This document shows positions 50,561-59,424 of a DNA stretch of 64,000 bases, piece by piece. Origin of the DNA: Burkholderia lata (lineage in GTDB: Bacteria; Pseudomonadota; Gammaproteobacteria; Burkholderiales; Burkholderiaceae); contig NC_007511.1 of NCBI RefSeq assembly GCF_000012945.1, positions 1,178,001-1,242,000 of the forward strand, read 5' to 3'. Each line of letters begins with the position of its first letter. The stretch's first letter is position 1. Made by a program: the position numbers and the translations under genes. The notes under the pieces are model-generated. The model ran no database searches, was not told the origin of the DNA, and saw only the letters and a list, made by a program, of their open reading frames with translations.

Positions 50561-52357
50561 GTGAAGCGAGTCTTGTTTTTCCTGTTGGCGGTGATGCTCG
50601 GCGTGCTGCCCGGCATCGCGAACGCATGGTGGCAGAACGACTGGTCGTACCGGAAGGCGATCACGATCGACGCGAGCGCGAAAGGCGCGAACCTCGCGGA
50701 ATCGGCCGGCCGTGTGCCGCTGCTGATCCGCCTGCATTCGGGTAACTTCCAGTTCGACGGGCTGGCCGACAACGGCGCGGACATCCGCTTCGTCGCCGCC
50801 GACGACAAGACGCCGCTGAACTACCACGTCGAGCAATACGATCCGGTGCTCGGCGTCGCGCTGATCTGGGTCGACATTCCGAAGATGCCGGCCGGCGCCG
50901 CGGAGTCGATCTGGATGTACTACGGCAACAAGAAGGCGCCGGACGGCAGCAAGCCGGCCGAGACGTTCGATGCCGACTACACGCTCGTCTATCACTTCAA
51001 CGGCGCGGCCGGTGCGCCGCCGAAGGACCTGACCGCGTATGGCAACCATGCGCAGAACGCCTCGTTCAAGACGGTCGAGGACGGCATCGTCGGCAAGGGC
51101 GCGCGATTCGACGGCAGCGGGTCGCTGACGCTGCCGGCGAGTGCGTCGCTGAATGTGCCGGCCGGCGGCAGCTTCACGTTCAGCGCGTGGGTGAAGCCGG
51201 CGGCGCTCGCGCCGAACACGCTGCTGTACAGCCGTCGCGATGGCGCGAACGCGCTGCTGATCGGCCTCGACAACGGCGTGCCGTTCGCGGAAGTCGCGGG
51301 TGGCACGGCGCCGGTGCGCACGCCGGCCGCATCGCCGGTCGCCGCGAACCAGTGGACGTATCTCGCGGTCACGGCCGACGGCAAGAATCTCACCGTGTAC
51401 GTGAACGGCAAGCAGGCCGCTCAGGTCGCGGCGACGCTGCCCGCGCTGAATGCCGCAGCGACGATCGGTGCGGACGCAACGGGTGCACCGGCCGGGTTCG
51501 CCGCGTATTCGGGCGCGCTCGACGAACTGCGCCTGTCGAAGATCGCGCGCTCGCCGGCCGTGATCGCGGTCGACGCGCTCGCGCAGGGTTCGGAATCGAA
51601 GCTCGTCGCCTACGGCGCCGACGAGAAGCAGTCGGGCTTCGGCTTCGGCTACTTCGGCGTGATCGTGCAGTCGGTGACCGTCGACGCGTGGGTCGTGATC
51701 ACGATCCTGCTCGGCATGGCGCTCGTGTCGTGGATCGTGATGTGGACGAAGGCGCGCTACGTCGGCACCGTCGACAAGGCAAACCAGTATTTCGTGCAGC
51801 GTTTCCGCGAAGTGGCCGGGCGTCACCTGGTCGGTCTCGCGCATGTCGACGAGGCGAGCGCCGACGGCCGCCGTTTGTACCAGTCGTCGCTGTACCGGCT
51901 GTACAAGGCCGGCGTGCATGAAATCTACAGCCGCGTGGACAACAACGGCCGCACGGTGATCACGTCGGAATCGATCGAGGCGATCCGCGCGTCGATGGAC
52001 GCGACGCTGGTGCGCGAGAACCAGAAGCTGTCGAAGTCGATGGTGCTGCTGACGATCGCGATCTCGGGCGGCCCGTTCCTCGGGCTGCTGGGCACGGTGG
52101 TCGGCGTGATGATCACGTTCGCGGCGATCGCGGCGGCCGGCGACGTGAACGTGAACGCGATCGCGCCGGGTATCGCGGCCGCGCTGCTCGCGACCGTCAC
52201 GGGCCTGTTCGTCGCGATCCCCGCGCTGTTTGGCTACAACTACCTGCTGATCCGCAACAAGAACGTGACCGCGAACATGCAGGTGTTCGTCGACGAATTC
52301 GTCACGCGCCTCGCCGAAGCCCACCGCGCGCCCGATCACGCGGTACTGGCCGACTGA
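50561..52357 (+). CDS. exbB: ExbB/TolQ-type proton channel with DUF2341 and LamG-like ectodomain
   Basis: Protein of 598 residues, more than twice a normal ExbB. After a signal peptide (FFLLAVMLGVLPGIANA) come a DUF2341 domain (about 22-130, WWQNDWSYRKAITIDA) and a concanavalin/LamG-like domain (about 145-335, KGARFDGSGSLTLPA and FSAWVKPAAL). The MotA/TolQ/ExbB core follows (about 365-590). The core holds the channel helices SGGPFLGLLGTVVGVMITF and GIAAALLATVTGLFVAIPAL. The GTG at 50561 is chosen because GGGGAG lies six bases upstream and it starts the signal. The ectodomain should sit in the periplasm and may bind a polysaccharide or the exoprotein; exbD and tonB follow. Confidence 0.88.
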   Translation: MKRVLFFLLAVMLGVLPGIANAWWQNDWSYRKAITIDASAKGANLAESAGRVPLLIRLHSGNFQFDGLADNGADIRFVAADDKTPLNYHVEQYDPVLGVALIWVDIPKMPAGAAESIWMYYGNKKAPDGSKPAETFDADYTLVYHFNGAAGAPPKDLTAYGNHAQNASFKTVEDGIVGKGARFDGSGSLTLPASASLNVPAGGSFTFSAWVKPAALAPNTLLYSRRDGANALLIGLDNGVPFAEVAGGTAPVRTPAASPVAANQWTYLAVTADGKNLTVYVNGKQAAQVAATLPALNAAATIGADATGAPAGFAAYSGALDELRLSKIARSPAVIAVDALAQGSESKLVAYGADEKQSGFGFGYFGVIVQSVTVDAWVVITILLGMALVSWIVMWTKARYVGTVDKANQYFVQRFREVAGRHLVGLAHVDEASADGRRLYQSSLYRLYKAGVHEIYSRVDNNGRTVITSESIEAIRASMDATLVRENQKLSKSMVLLTIAISGGPFLGLLGTVVGVMITFAAIAAAGDVNVNAIAPGIAAALLATVTGLFVAIPALFGYNYLLIRNKNVTANMQVFVDEFVTRLAEAHRAPDHAVLAD

Positions 52358-52375
52358 CGCACGCAGGAGACCACC

Positions 52376-52786
52376 ATGCAGGTTCAGGACGACGACAAGC
52401 CGTACGACGACATCAACATCACGCCGATGCTCGACCTCGCGTACGTGCTGCTGATCATCTTCATCATCATGACGACCGCGTCGGTGCAGGGCATCAAGGT
52501 CGATCTGCCGAAGGCGAGCTCGTCCGCGAGTCTCGCGAAACCGAAGACGAAGGCGATCACGGTGGCCGATTCGGGGCAGGTGTTCCTCGACGCGTACCCG
52601 GTGACGATGGACGAGCTCGAGAGCCGGTTGCGCACCGAGAAGGCGACCAGTCCGGAGTTTCCGATCGTGTTGAAGGGCGACGCGGGCGTGCAGTACCAGA
52701 AGGTGATGGACGTGCTCGACCTGCTGCGCCGCCTCGACCTGTCGCAGGTCGGTCTGGTGACCGGCAAGGCGAAGCAGGGCGGTTGA
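52376..52786 (+). CDS. exbD: ExbD-type proton channel subunit
   Basis: Protein of 136 residues with the ExbD/TolR layout: short cytosolic N-terminus DDINITPMLD with the proton-conducting Asp at the helix start. The helix LAYVLLIIFIIMTTASVQ follows, then the periplasmic domain (VDLPKASSS, VFLDAYPVTMDELESRL, VVLKGDAGVQYQKVMDVLDL). It starts 18 nt after exbB and ends 4 nt before tonB. Together with ExbB it should energise the TonB partner. Confidence 0.92.
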   Translation: MQVQDDDKPYDDINITPMLDLAYVLLIIFIIMTTASVQGIKVDLPKASSSASLAKPKTKAITVADSGQVFLDAYPVTMDELESRLRTEKATSPEFPIVLKGDAGVQYQKVMDVLDLLRRLDLSQVGLVTGKAKQGG

Positions 52787-52790
52787 CGCG

Positions 52791-53489
52791 ATGGAAATGA
52801 CCTACAACGGCGGCCCGCCGGACAAGGGCCCCGGCCGCTACGTGAAGCCCGTCGTGATCGCGCTGGTGCTCGCGGGCGTGGCCGCGCTGATCTGGCGTTT
52901 CGCGAGCGACACCGCGGGCGTGAAGCGCGTGAGCGCGCCGCAGGTGACGACGGTGATTCCGTTGCCGCCGCCCCCGCCGCCGCCGAAACAGAAGCCGCCG
53001 CCCGAGAAGGTGAAGGAAGAGGTCAAGACGCCGATCGACCGGCCGACGATCGCGCCGAAGCCGTCCGAGGCACCGAAGCCGGCAGACAACCAGCCGCAGC
53101 AGATGACGATGAACGCCGATGCGCAGGCGGGCACCGACAACTTCGGCATCGGCGCGGGCGACGGTTCCGGCATGTTGGGCAGCGGCGGGGGCGGCAAGTT
53201 CGGCAACGCGAGCTATGCGCAATACATGGTGTACGTGCTGCAGCGCGCGATCGAGCAGGACAAGGGCGTGCAGGAGGCCGGCGGCGCGCGGTTCGCGGGC
53301 AACCTGAACCTGTGGATGGATGCGTCGGGACGGATCACGAAGGTGACGATCGCGCAGTCCACCGGCGACGCGAAGATCGATGCGGCCGTCGTCGCGGCGG
53401 TCGAAGCGCTCGGTCGGGTCGACGAGGTGCCGCCGCCGGCGACATCGTATCCGGTGCTCGTCAAGCTTCAGGGGCGCAAGCCGGCATGA
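52791..53489 (+). CDS. tonB: TonB-type energy-transducing protein
   Basis: Protein of 232 residues: N-terminal membrane helix (about 20-37, VIALVLAGVAALIWRFA) with its conserved His replaced, a Pro/Lys linker (about 55-100), a Gly-rich stretch and a TonB C-terminal domain (about 140-232). The last has YAQYMVYVLQRAIEQDKGVQ, ARFAGNLNLWMDASGRITKV and TSYPVLVKLQGRKPA. It follows exbD by 4 nt. Its outer-membrane target is not a classical receptor: no TonB-dependent receptor gene is present, so it may act on the VreA-like protein, the porin or the TpsB. That is unresolved. Confidence 0.88.
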   Translation: MEMTYNGGPPDKGPGRYVKPVVIALVLAGVAALIWRFASDTAGVKRVSAPQVTTVIPLPPPPPPPKQKPPPEKVKEEVKTPIDRPTIAPKPSEAPKPADNQPQQMTMNADAQAGTDNFGIGAGDGSGMLGSGGGGKFGNASYAQYMVYVLQRAIEQDKGVQEAGGARFAGNLNLWMDASGRITKVTIAQSTGDAKIDAAVVAAVEALGRVDEVPPPATSYPVLVKLQGRKPA

Positions 53490-53581
53490 CGATGCGTGCG
53501 CGTTACGACGAAAGAATCATGGGGTGGCGCCGTCGCACGGATGCTGCCGGAAAAGAAACGAAAATTGTTCGGAGTACTGCG

Positions 53582-55393
53582 ATGACTGGCAAGATGAACG
53601 GACGGGGTGAGGTGCCCCGCAACGGCGCGCTGCCCGCGCGCCTGTCGCGTGTCGGCGCGGCGGTGCTGACGCTCGGGCTGACCTGCGCGTCCGCCGCGCA
53701 CGGGCAGTCGCTCGAGGCGCAGGCCGCGTCGGGGAAAGCGGCGCCGACCGAGAGCGTGGTGATCAACCTGATCAACCTGCTCGTGAAGCGCGGCGTGCTC
53801 ACGCAGCAGAACGCGAACGAGCTGATCAGCGAGGCGCGCACCGAGGCCGTGCAGGCGCGGTCGGCCCGTGCATCCGGCGCACCGGTCGTGGCGGGCGGCG
53901 TGGTCAATCCGCCGACGCAGCCGGGCGACGTCGCGGTGCCGTACGTGCCGCAGCTCGTGCGCGACCAGATCCGCGACCAGGTGAAGCAGGAAGTGATCGC
54001 GCAGGCGAAGGCCGAGAACTGGGCGCAGCCGAACACGTTCCCCGACTGGGTGTCGCGCATCAAGCTCGACGGCGACCTGCGCGTGCGTGACGAGTATCAC
54101 TTTTACGGCGGCGGCAACACGAACGGCGTGACGAACTTCGCGGCGATCAACCAGGGCGGCGGGTTCGACGTCAACCAGAATACCAACCATACGCAGCTTC
54201 CCACGCAGAACACGCGCGAGAACCGCAACAACCTGCTGCGCTACCGCGCGCGGCTTGGCGTGACGGCGACGCTGTCCGACGAGATGATCGCCGGCATCCA
54301 GCTCGCGAGCGGCAACGACAACGGGCCGGTGTCGACCACGGCCACCGCGGGCGGCGGTTTCGCGAAGAAGAACATCTGGCTGAACAAGGCGTTCTTCGCG
54401 TACAAGCCGACGTCGTGGTTGAACCTGACGGCCGGCCGTTTCGACAACCCGTTCTTCAAGTCGGACCTGGTGTTCTCCGACGACCTGATGATGGACGGGA
54501 TCGCCGCGAACCTGCGCCATGCGCTGCCGTGGAATCCGGACGTCACGCTGTTCGGCACGCTCGGCGTGTTCCCGATCCAGTACACGAGCGAGAACTTCCC
54601 GTCGAACAGCACCGAGAAGGCCGGCAGCGACACGAAGTGGATGTTCGGTGCACAGTTCGGCGCCGACTGGAAGATCGATGCGAAGAACCGGCTGCGCGGC
54701 GCGGTCGCGTACTACGATTTCCAGAACATGCGCGGCACGCTGTCTGCGCCGTGTGACCTGTCTCTCGGCGCGACGAGCTGCAGCACCGACAACGAGGCGC
54801 CGGCATTCATGCAGGGCGGCAACACGCTGATCGCGCTGCGCAACATCGTGCAGAACCCGAACCTCGCGCCGGGGATGACGCCGCAGCCGCAGCTGTTCGG
54901 CCTGGCCTACAACTACCGGCTGCTCGACCTGAAGGCGCAGTGGGATACGGTGGTGGCCGATCGCTTCAAGCTGCGTCTCGACGGCGAATACGTGCGCAAC
55001 CTCGCGTACAACGACAACAAGGCATTCGCGGCATCGTCGCTGCCGGTCAACAACTACGATTCGACGTCGGTGAACGCGACGCGCGCCGACTATCGCAGCG
55101 GCCCGAACGGCTTCCTCGCGAAGGCCACGTTCGGCGAGCCGGAGCCGCGCGAGAAGGGCCAGTGGAACTTCTCGATCGCCTACAAGTACCTGCAGCCGGA
55201 CGCCGTGCTCGACGCGTTCAACGATCCCGACTTCCACCTCGGCGGCACCAACGCGCGCGGCTATGTGCTCGGCGCCGCGTATGCGGTCGCACGTGATACG
55301 TGGGTATCGGCCCGTTACCTGAGCTCGAAGGAAGTGTACGGGCCGCCGGTATCGATCGACGTGCTGCAGATCGAGCTCAATGCTCGCTTCTGA
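53582..55393 (+). CDS. putative outer-membrane porin (Porin_5-like)
   Basis: Protein of 603 residues with a signal peptide ending SAAHGQ. A periplasmic helical segment follows (about 45-140; LINLLVKRGVLTQQNANELI is typical of this family). Then comes a beta-barrel with alternating strands from WVSRIKLDGDLRVRDEYHFY to the terminal aromatic VLQIELNARF. This is the layout of the putative porin family PF16930. GGAG lies seven bases before the ATG at 53582. It follows tonB by 92 nt in the same direction. Passage of a substrate or a surface complex with the exoprotein is possible, but specificity cannot be read from sequence. Confidence 0.8.
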   Translation: MTGKMNGRGEVPRNGALPARLSRVGAAVLTLGLTCASAAHGQSLEAQAASGKAAPTESVVINLINLLVKRGVLTQQNANELISEARTEAVQARSARASGAPVVAGGVVNPPTQPGDVAVPYVPQLVRDQIRDQVKQEVIAQAKAENWAQPNTFPDWVSRIKLDGDLRVRDEYHFYGGGNTNGVTNFAAINQGGGFDVNQNTNHTQLPTQNTRENRNNLLRYRARLGVTATLSDEMIAGIQLASGNDNGPVSTTATAGGGFAKKNIWLNKAFFAYKPTSWLNLTAGRFDNPFFKSDLVFSDDLMMDGIAANLRHALPWNPDVTLFGTLGVFPIQYTSENFPSNSTEKAGSDTKWMFGAQFGADWKIDAKNRLRGAVAYYDFQNMRGTLSAPCDLSLGATSCSTDNEAPAFMQGGNTLIALRNIVQNPNLAPGMTPQPQLFGLAYNYRLLDLKAQWDTVVADRFKLRLDGEYVRNLAYNDNKAFAASSLPVNNYDSTSVNATRADYRSGPNGFLAKATFGEPEPREKGQWNFSIAYKYLQPDAVLDAFNDPDFHLGGTNARGYVLGAAYAVARDTWVSARYLSSKEVYGPPVSIDVLQIELNARF

Positions 55394-55405
55394 CCGGAGC
55401 CGCGG

Positions 55406-56095
55406 ATGAACACGATCACTCGCACGATGTTCGCGGCCGGCGTGGCCGGCACGCTGCTGCTCGCGGCCGGCGGCGCGCACGCGCAGAGCATCGAGGACAA
55501 GCTGCGCAGCCAGTTGCGCTCGACCGTGCAGGAGCTGCGCCAGCTGCAGGACAACCAGGCGCAGTTGCAGAGCGACAAGGCGGCGGCCGAGAAGCAGCGC
55601 GACGACGCGCTCGCGCAACTGAAGGCGATGCAGGGGCAACTGGCCGCCGCGCACGGCGACTCGGGCGCCGAAGCGGCTGCAAAGCGTGCGCTCGCCCAGG
55701 AGCGGGCAGGCCGCGAGCAGGACGCGAAGTCGCTGGCGAAATACAAGTCGTCCTATGAAGACTTGCTCGCCGTGTCACGTGCCCGCGATGCTCAGCACAC
55801 GCAATTGCAGAAAGACGCCGCCGCGCGTGACACGCAACTGAAAACCTGCCAGGCACACAATGCCGAGCTGTATCGCGTGGGGCACGAGATTCTCGACGCG
55901 TACGAGCACGTCGGGATCGGCGCGCTGTTCTCGTCGCGTCAGCCGTTCGCGCAGTCGGCGCGCGTGAAGTACGACGACATCGCGCAACGCTACGGCGATG
56001 CGCTGTATGCGGGCAAGTATGACCCGGCTGCGCGGCCGGTTGCAGCAACACCAGCGCCGGTACCGGCGTCGGCTGCTGCCGCGAATGCGCAGTAA
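55406..56095 (+). CDS. secreted coiled-coil protein
   Basis: Periplasmic protein of 229 residues with signal peptide LLLAAGGAHAQ. Residues about 27-155 form an uninterrupted Ala/Gln/Lys/Glu-rich coiled coil (for example LRQLQDNQAQLQSDKAAAEK). A small conserved domain follows (CQAHNAELYRVGHEILDAYE, then GIGALFSSRQPF), and the tail is Pro/Ala-rich. It starts 12 nt after the porin gene, so it is almost certainly co-transcribed. It may be a periplasmic tether between the porin or TonB complex and the envelope, but no family name is certain. Confidence 0.75.
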   Translation: MNTITRTMFAAGVAGTLLLAAGGAHAQSIEDKLRSQLRSTVQELRQLQDNQAQLQSDKAAAEKQRDDALAQLKAMQGQLAAAHGDSGAEAAAKRALAQERAGREQDAKSLAKYKSSYEDLLAVSRARDAQHTQLQKDAAARDTQLKTCQAHNAELYRVGHEILDAYEHVGIGALFSSRQPFAQSARVKYDDIAQRYGDALYAGKYDPAARPVAATPAPVPASAAAANAQ

Positions 56096-56152
56096 GCGCG
56101 GCCCGCAGCCGGGATGGAACCGATCGATTCGTTGAATACGAGGAAGACAGAC

Positions 56153-56740
56153 ATGCAAGACAAGCAACCGAACGCCGGCGACGAACGCGCGGCACACGAT
56201 GCACCGATCGAAGCGATCAGCGCCGACCACCTCGCCGACGTGCTGCGCCGCGCGGGCTACCGCGTGACGGCGGCGGAACAGAACGGCGCGGTGCAACTGA
56301 TGAGCGCGAGCCAGGGCATCGGCTTCGCGGTGCGCTTCGGCAACCCGGCCGCCGCACTCGCGCCGCAGGGCGCCGACGCGTCGCCCGCCACGTTGCTGTT
56401 CATCGACTACACGCTGTCGTGCGTGCTGCAGGTGCAGGGTGACTTGCCGGCCGAACTCGTCGCGGACTGGAACCGCACCAAGCGCTTCGCGCGTCTCGCG
56501 AGCCACGGACAGTTTCTGGCGCTGGAGATGGATGTGGTCGTCGCAGGCGGCGTGTCCGAGCGCTACCTGCGCTCGACGATCGAGCTGTGGGATCGCCTGA
56601 TCCAGGAATTCCTGCTGCACCTGCGCAACCGTCCCGCGATGGCCGAGCAGGAAGCGGCGGCACGCGCGGCGGCCGGCGATCAGGCCAGCGCATCGCCGGT
56701 CGACGCGGCTGCGGTAGCGGTCGAGGCCACCGCGAAGTGA
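56153..56740 (+). CDS. YbjN-domain protein
   Basis: Soluble protein of 195 residues resembling the YbjN family, a chaperone-like fold: ISADHLADVLRRAGYRVTAA, then FIDYTLSCVLQVQGDLPAEL and FLALEMDVVVAGGVSERYLR. The C-terminus is a low-complexity Ala/Gln tail. There is no signal peptide, so a cytoplasmic role such as a secretion chaperone is likely. GAGGAAGACAGAC precedes the ATG at 56153. Its last bases overlap the next gene's GTG start. Confidence 0.72.
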   Translation: MQDKQPNAGDERAAHDAPIEAISADHLADVLRRAGYRVTAAEQNGAVQLMSASQGIGFAVRFGNPAAALAPQGADASPATLLFIDYTLSCVLQVQGDLPAELVADWNRTKRFARLASHGQFLALEMDVVVAGGVSERYLRSTIELWDRLIQEFLLHLRNRPAMAEQEAAARAAAGDQASASPVDAAAVAVEATAK

Positions 56741-57150
56741 GGATCGGCGCCGCGCTGCGAGCGCTGCTGCCGGGCCGCGCGCGGCATGAGGCGGACGCGA
56801 TCGCTGCGGGCGATGCACCGGCCGCGTGGGGCGCGTACGCGCAGCGCATCGCGCAGTGGCTGCAGGCGACGCTCGACGGCGACGACGCGGCGGTGTGCCG
56901 CCTGCGCGCCGGCATCGAGCACTGGGCCGGCGAACGGGCCGATGCCGGCGACGAAGGGTTCGTGTTGCCGGTGCGCGCGTGGCTCGACCGGTACGGGCAC
57001 GTGACGCGTGTCGACAGCGGTGCGGCCGAAAACCCGGCGCTCGACGCGGCGCTGCACGCGGCACTCGTCGGCCGGGCGGTCGGCGCGGCGCCGCCACGCG
57101 GGATGGCGCAGCCGCTCGTCCTGCGCATGACGCTGACGGACGCGCGCTGA
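56737..57150 (+). CDS. small protein with TonB-C-like domain
   Basis: Protein of 137 residues starting at a GTG that overlaps the upstream stop. The N-terminal third is basic and Ala-rich. Residues about 38-135 resemble the fold of the TonB or TolA C-terminal domain (WGAYAQRIAQWLQATLDGD, VRAWLDRYGHVTRVDSG, LVLRMTLTDAR), similar to the protein at 60950 and to the end of the VreA-like protein. No clear signal peptide is visible, which is odd for a TonB-C domain. The true start may be elsewhere or the protein cytosolic. Confidence 0.62.
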   Translation: MRIGAALRALLPGRARHEADAIAAGDAPAAWGAYAQRIAQWLQATLDGDDAAVCRLRAGIEHWAGERADAGDEGFVLPVRAWLDRYGHVTRVDSGAAENPALDAALHAALVGRAVGAAPPRGMAQPLVLRMTLTDAR

Positions 57151-57194
57151 TGCAGCGTCCGCATTTCAAGAGCAATCGAGAGGGCAGTCGAACG

Positions 57195-58085
57195 ATGATG
57201 ACGAAGATGAAGATGCTGGCGATCGTGGCAGGCAGTCTCGCACTGGGCACGCCGTTCGCGGCGCACGCGCAGGACGACGTGATCGCGAATGCCGCGCAGG
57301 CGTCGGTCACGCAGGACGATATCGCGGGGCTGCTGAAGGCGGTGAGTCCGGAAGGGCGCGAACGCCTCGCGGCCGATCCCGCGGCGCTCGACCAGGTCGT
57401 GCGTTCGACGCTCGCGCAGAAGGCCGTGCTGGCCGAGGCGAAATCGAAGGGCTGGGACAAGCAGGCGCAGGTGCAGGCAGCCGTCGAACAGGCGCGGCGC
57501 GATATCGTCGTGCGCAGCTATCTGGCGTCGGTGAATGCGCCGCCGGCCGACTATCCGTCGGACACGGAGCTGCAGTCCGCCTATGACAAGAACCGCGCCG
57601 CGTTCACCGCGCCGCGCGCGCTGCATGTCGCGCAGATCTATATCGCGGTGCCGCCGAACGCGGATGCCGCGACGCTCGACAAGGCGCGCAAGCAGGCGGC
57701 CGATCTCGCGAGCCGCGCGCGCAGTGGCGATTTCGCGGCGCTTGCAAAAGCGAACTCGCAAGACAAGGCGAGTGCCGCGAACGGCGGCGATCTCGGTTTC
57801 GTGCCCGATCAATTGATGGTGCCGGCCGTGCGGCAGGCCGCCGACGCGCTGAAGCCGGGCCAGGTCTCCGCGCCGATCCAGACGCCGGCAGGCTTTCACG
57901 TCGTGAAGCTGATCGATGTCCGCGCGGCCGCGCCGCGTCCGCTGGCCGACGTGAAGGAGCAACTGCGTGCGATGCTGCGCGCACAACGCACCCAGCAGAA
58001 TGCGCAGGCGTATCTCGCGAAGCTCGCCGCGAACGCACCGATCAACGAAGACGCGCTGAAGAAAGCGCTCGCGTCTGCCCGGTAG
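57195..58085 (+). CDS. periplasmic PpiC-type peptidyl-prolyl isomerase
   Basis: Protein of 296 residues: signal peptide (LAIVAGSLALGTPFAAHAQ), a SurA-N-like helical region (residues about 30-130) and one parvulin domain (about 140-250). The parvulin domain has ARALHVAQIYIAVPP, ASAANGGDLGFVPDQLMVPA and GQVSAPIQTPAGFHVVKLID. Folding of the TpsB, porin or exoprotein is a natural client role in this operon. GAGAGGGC lies upstream of 57195; an ATG at 57150 overlapping the preceding stop (TGATG) would add 15 residues before the signal. Similar isomerases occur in PUMA3-type loci in my memory. Confidence 0.85.
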   Translation: MMTKMKMLAIVAGSLALGTPFAAHAQDDVIANAAQASVTQDDIAGLLKAVSPEGRERLAADPAALDQVVRSTLAQKAVLAEAKSKGWDKQAQVQAAVEQARRDIVVRSYLASVNAPPADYPSDTELQSAYDKNRAAFTAPRALHVAQIYIAVPPNADAATLDKARKQAADLASRARSGDFAALAKANSQDKASAANGGDLGFVPDQLMVPAVRQAADALKPGQVSAPIQTPAGFHVVKLIDVRAAAPRPLADVKEQLRAMLRAQRTQQNAQAYLAKLAANAPINEDALKKALASAR

Positions 58086-58093
58086 GCGCGCTC

Positions 58094-58924
58094 ATGCCAA
58101 CCGTCCGTTCGACGTCGCGCGTCGACGCGCCCGATGCACGCACGCCGGGGCGACGCCGCCCCGCTGCGGCCGCCGACCGCCCGCGCATGCCGAAAGCGAA
58201 CCCGTGGCCGGGCCGGCCCGGCGAGTGGCCCACGCATTGCCCGCTGTGCTTCGGCGCGCTGGAGCCGTTGCCCGGCGCGGGCGGCTATGCGCGGCACCGC
58301 AGCGCGCGGTGCTCCGCGCAGTGTGTGCTCACGACGCGCCAGTATCAGCCGGAGGAGCTGACGATTCGCGGCTCGCGCGACGTGCAGGTCGCCGCCCGGC
58401 ATCGCGAACGCTTCGTGGCGCACTGGGCGCGCCATTACATGCTGATGCGGCGCGCGTGGCCCGCGCTCACGATCGCCCGTTTCATCGCGGTGATCTCCTG
58501 TGTCGACGTCGCGGATCTCTGGTCGTACCGGATGTTGCGCGACGACGATCTGGCGGCCGTGCTGCTCGTGCTGGCGGGCTTCCTGCGCGTGCCGGACGCG
58601 TTGGACACCGACGCGCCGAGTACCGACACGCGCGCGCCGACGGTGCGCTGGGTGCGATTCTGGTTCGACGCGAGCGTGCGCGACGTCGGCGATCTGTGGA
58701 CGGCGGGCGGCAGTGCGCCGCCACTGTTTCGCGTCGACTATCGCGAACCGCTCGTCACGCCGTATCCGACCGGCGCGCAGGTGCAGGCGTGGCAGCCGGT
58801 CGACGGCATGCGCGACGCGTGGGCGCAACAGGTCGATGCACCGGAGCCTGCCGTAGACGAAGCCGATCGCGCAGCGTTCGCGCGTTTCCTGGCGCGTGCG
58901 TCGGCACCGGGCACGAATCTGTGA
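58094..58924 (+). CDS. orphan protein with Cys-rich N-terminus
   Basis: Protein of 276 residues that I cannot name. After an Arg/Pro-rich start (the true start may be an internal ATG near 58187) it has CPLCFGALEPLPG and, further on, HRSARCSAQC, a C-x2-C and C-x3-C pattern that could bind zinc. The middle (FVAHWARHYMLMRRAWPALT, VRWVRFWFDASVRDVGDLW) is rich in Trp and Arg. There is no signal or membrane helix. It lies 8 nt after the PpiC gene in the same operon, so it probably has an envelope or secretion-linked task. Confidence 0.65.
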   Translation: MPTVRSTSRVDAPDARTPGRRRPAAAADRPRMPKANPWPGRPGEWPTHCPLCFGALEPLPGAGGYARHRSARCSAQCVLTTRQYQPEELTIRGSRDVQVAARHRERFVAHWARHYMLMRRAWPALTIARFIAVISCVDVADLWSYRMLRDDDLAAVLLVLAGFLRVPDALDTDAPSTDTRAPTVRWVRFWFDASVRDVGDLWTAGGSAPPLFRVDYREPLVTPYPTGAQVQAWQPVDGMRDAWAQQVDAPEPAVDEADRAAFARFLARASAPGTNL

Positions 58925-58970
58925 CGGCAGCCGTGAGGGCGCAATGGAGCCATTTCTGAAGGAGGCGCGC

Positions 58971-59348
58971 ATGAAGATGCGACGAAGCGGCATCGCGACG
59001 ATCGTCTGCCTGCTGCTGACAGCCGGCGTACACGCGCAGGGCGGCCGCGCGGCGGCAAGTGCGGCCGCGCCGGCCAGCCCGGGTTCGGCCGCGAAGCCGG
59101 TGTGCGTCGATGCGGAAGTCGACGGCAAGCGTGCGCTGTCGTACGACTGCCTCAGCCAGCAACTGAAGCCGAAGGCCGACCCGCAGGCGGGCGCGTCGCA
59201 AACGGATTCGGAGCGGCTGTCGAAGCAGCCGTCGAACCGTCTCGGCACGTTCAACCTGTCGACCGAGCGAAACCGTTTCGGCTCGAACTGGGGCCGGTCG
59301 ACGACGCCGCAGCGGCCCGATGTGCCGGTCGCGGTGCCGCCGAAGTAA
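58971..59348 (+). CDS. small secreted orphan protein
   Basis: Protein of 125 residues with a signal peptide (GIATIVCLLLTAGVHAQ) and a strong AAGGAGG ribosome site, which decides the start at 58971. The mature part has two cysteines (VCVDAEVDG, SYDCLSQQL) and a Ser/Gln/Asn-rich C-terminus ending in a Pro-rich tail (RPDVPVAVPPK). It is probably periplasmic. No family was recognised; it sits between the Cys-rich orphan and the Do-type protease in the same operon. Confidence 0.68.
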   Translation: MKMRRSGIATIVCLLLTAGVHAQGGRAAASAAAPASPGSAAKPVCVDAEVDGKRALSYDCLSQQLKPKADPQAGASQTDSERLSKQPSNRLGTFNLSTERNRFGSNWGRSTTPQRPDVPVAVPPK

Positions 59349-59424
59349 TGCAGGCGGCCGAGCGTGGCGCGCAGGTATCGATGAGCCGGCGGCGTTCCGG
59401 TGCGAACCGACGAGGAACAGCGAC

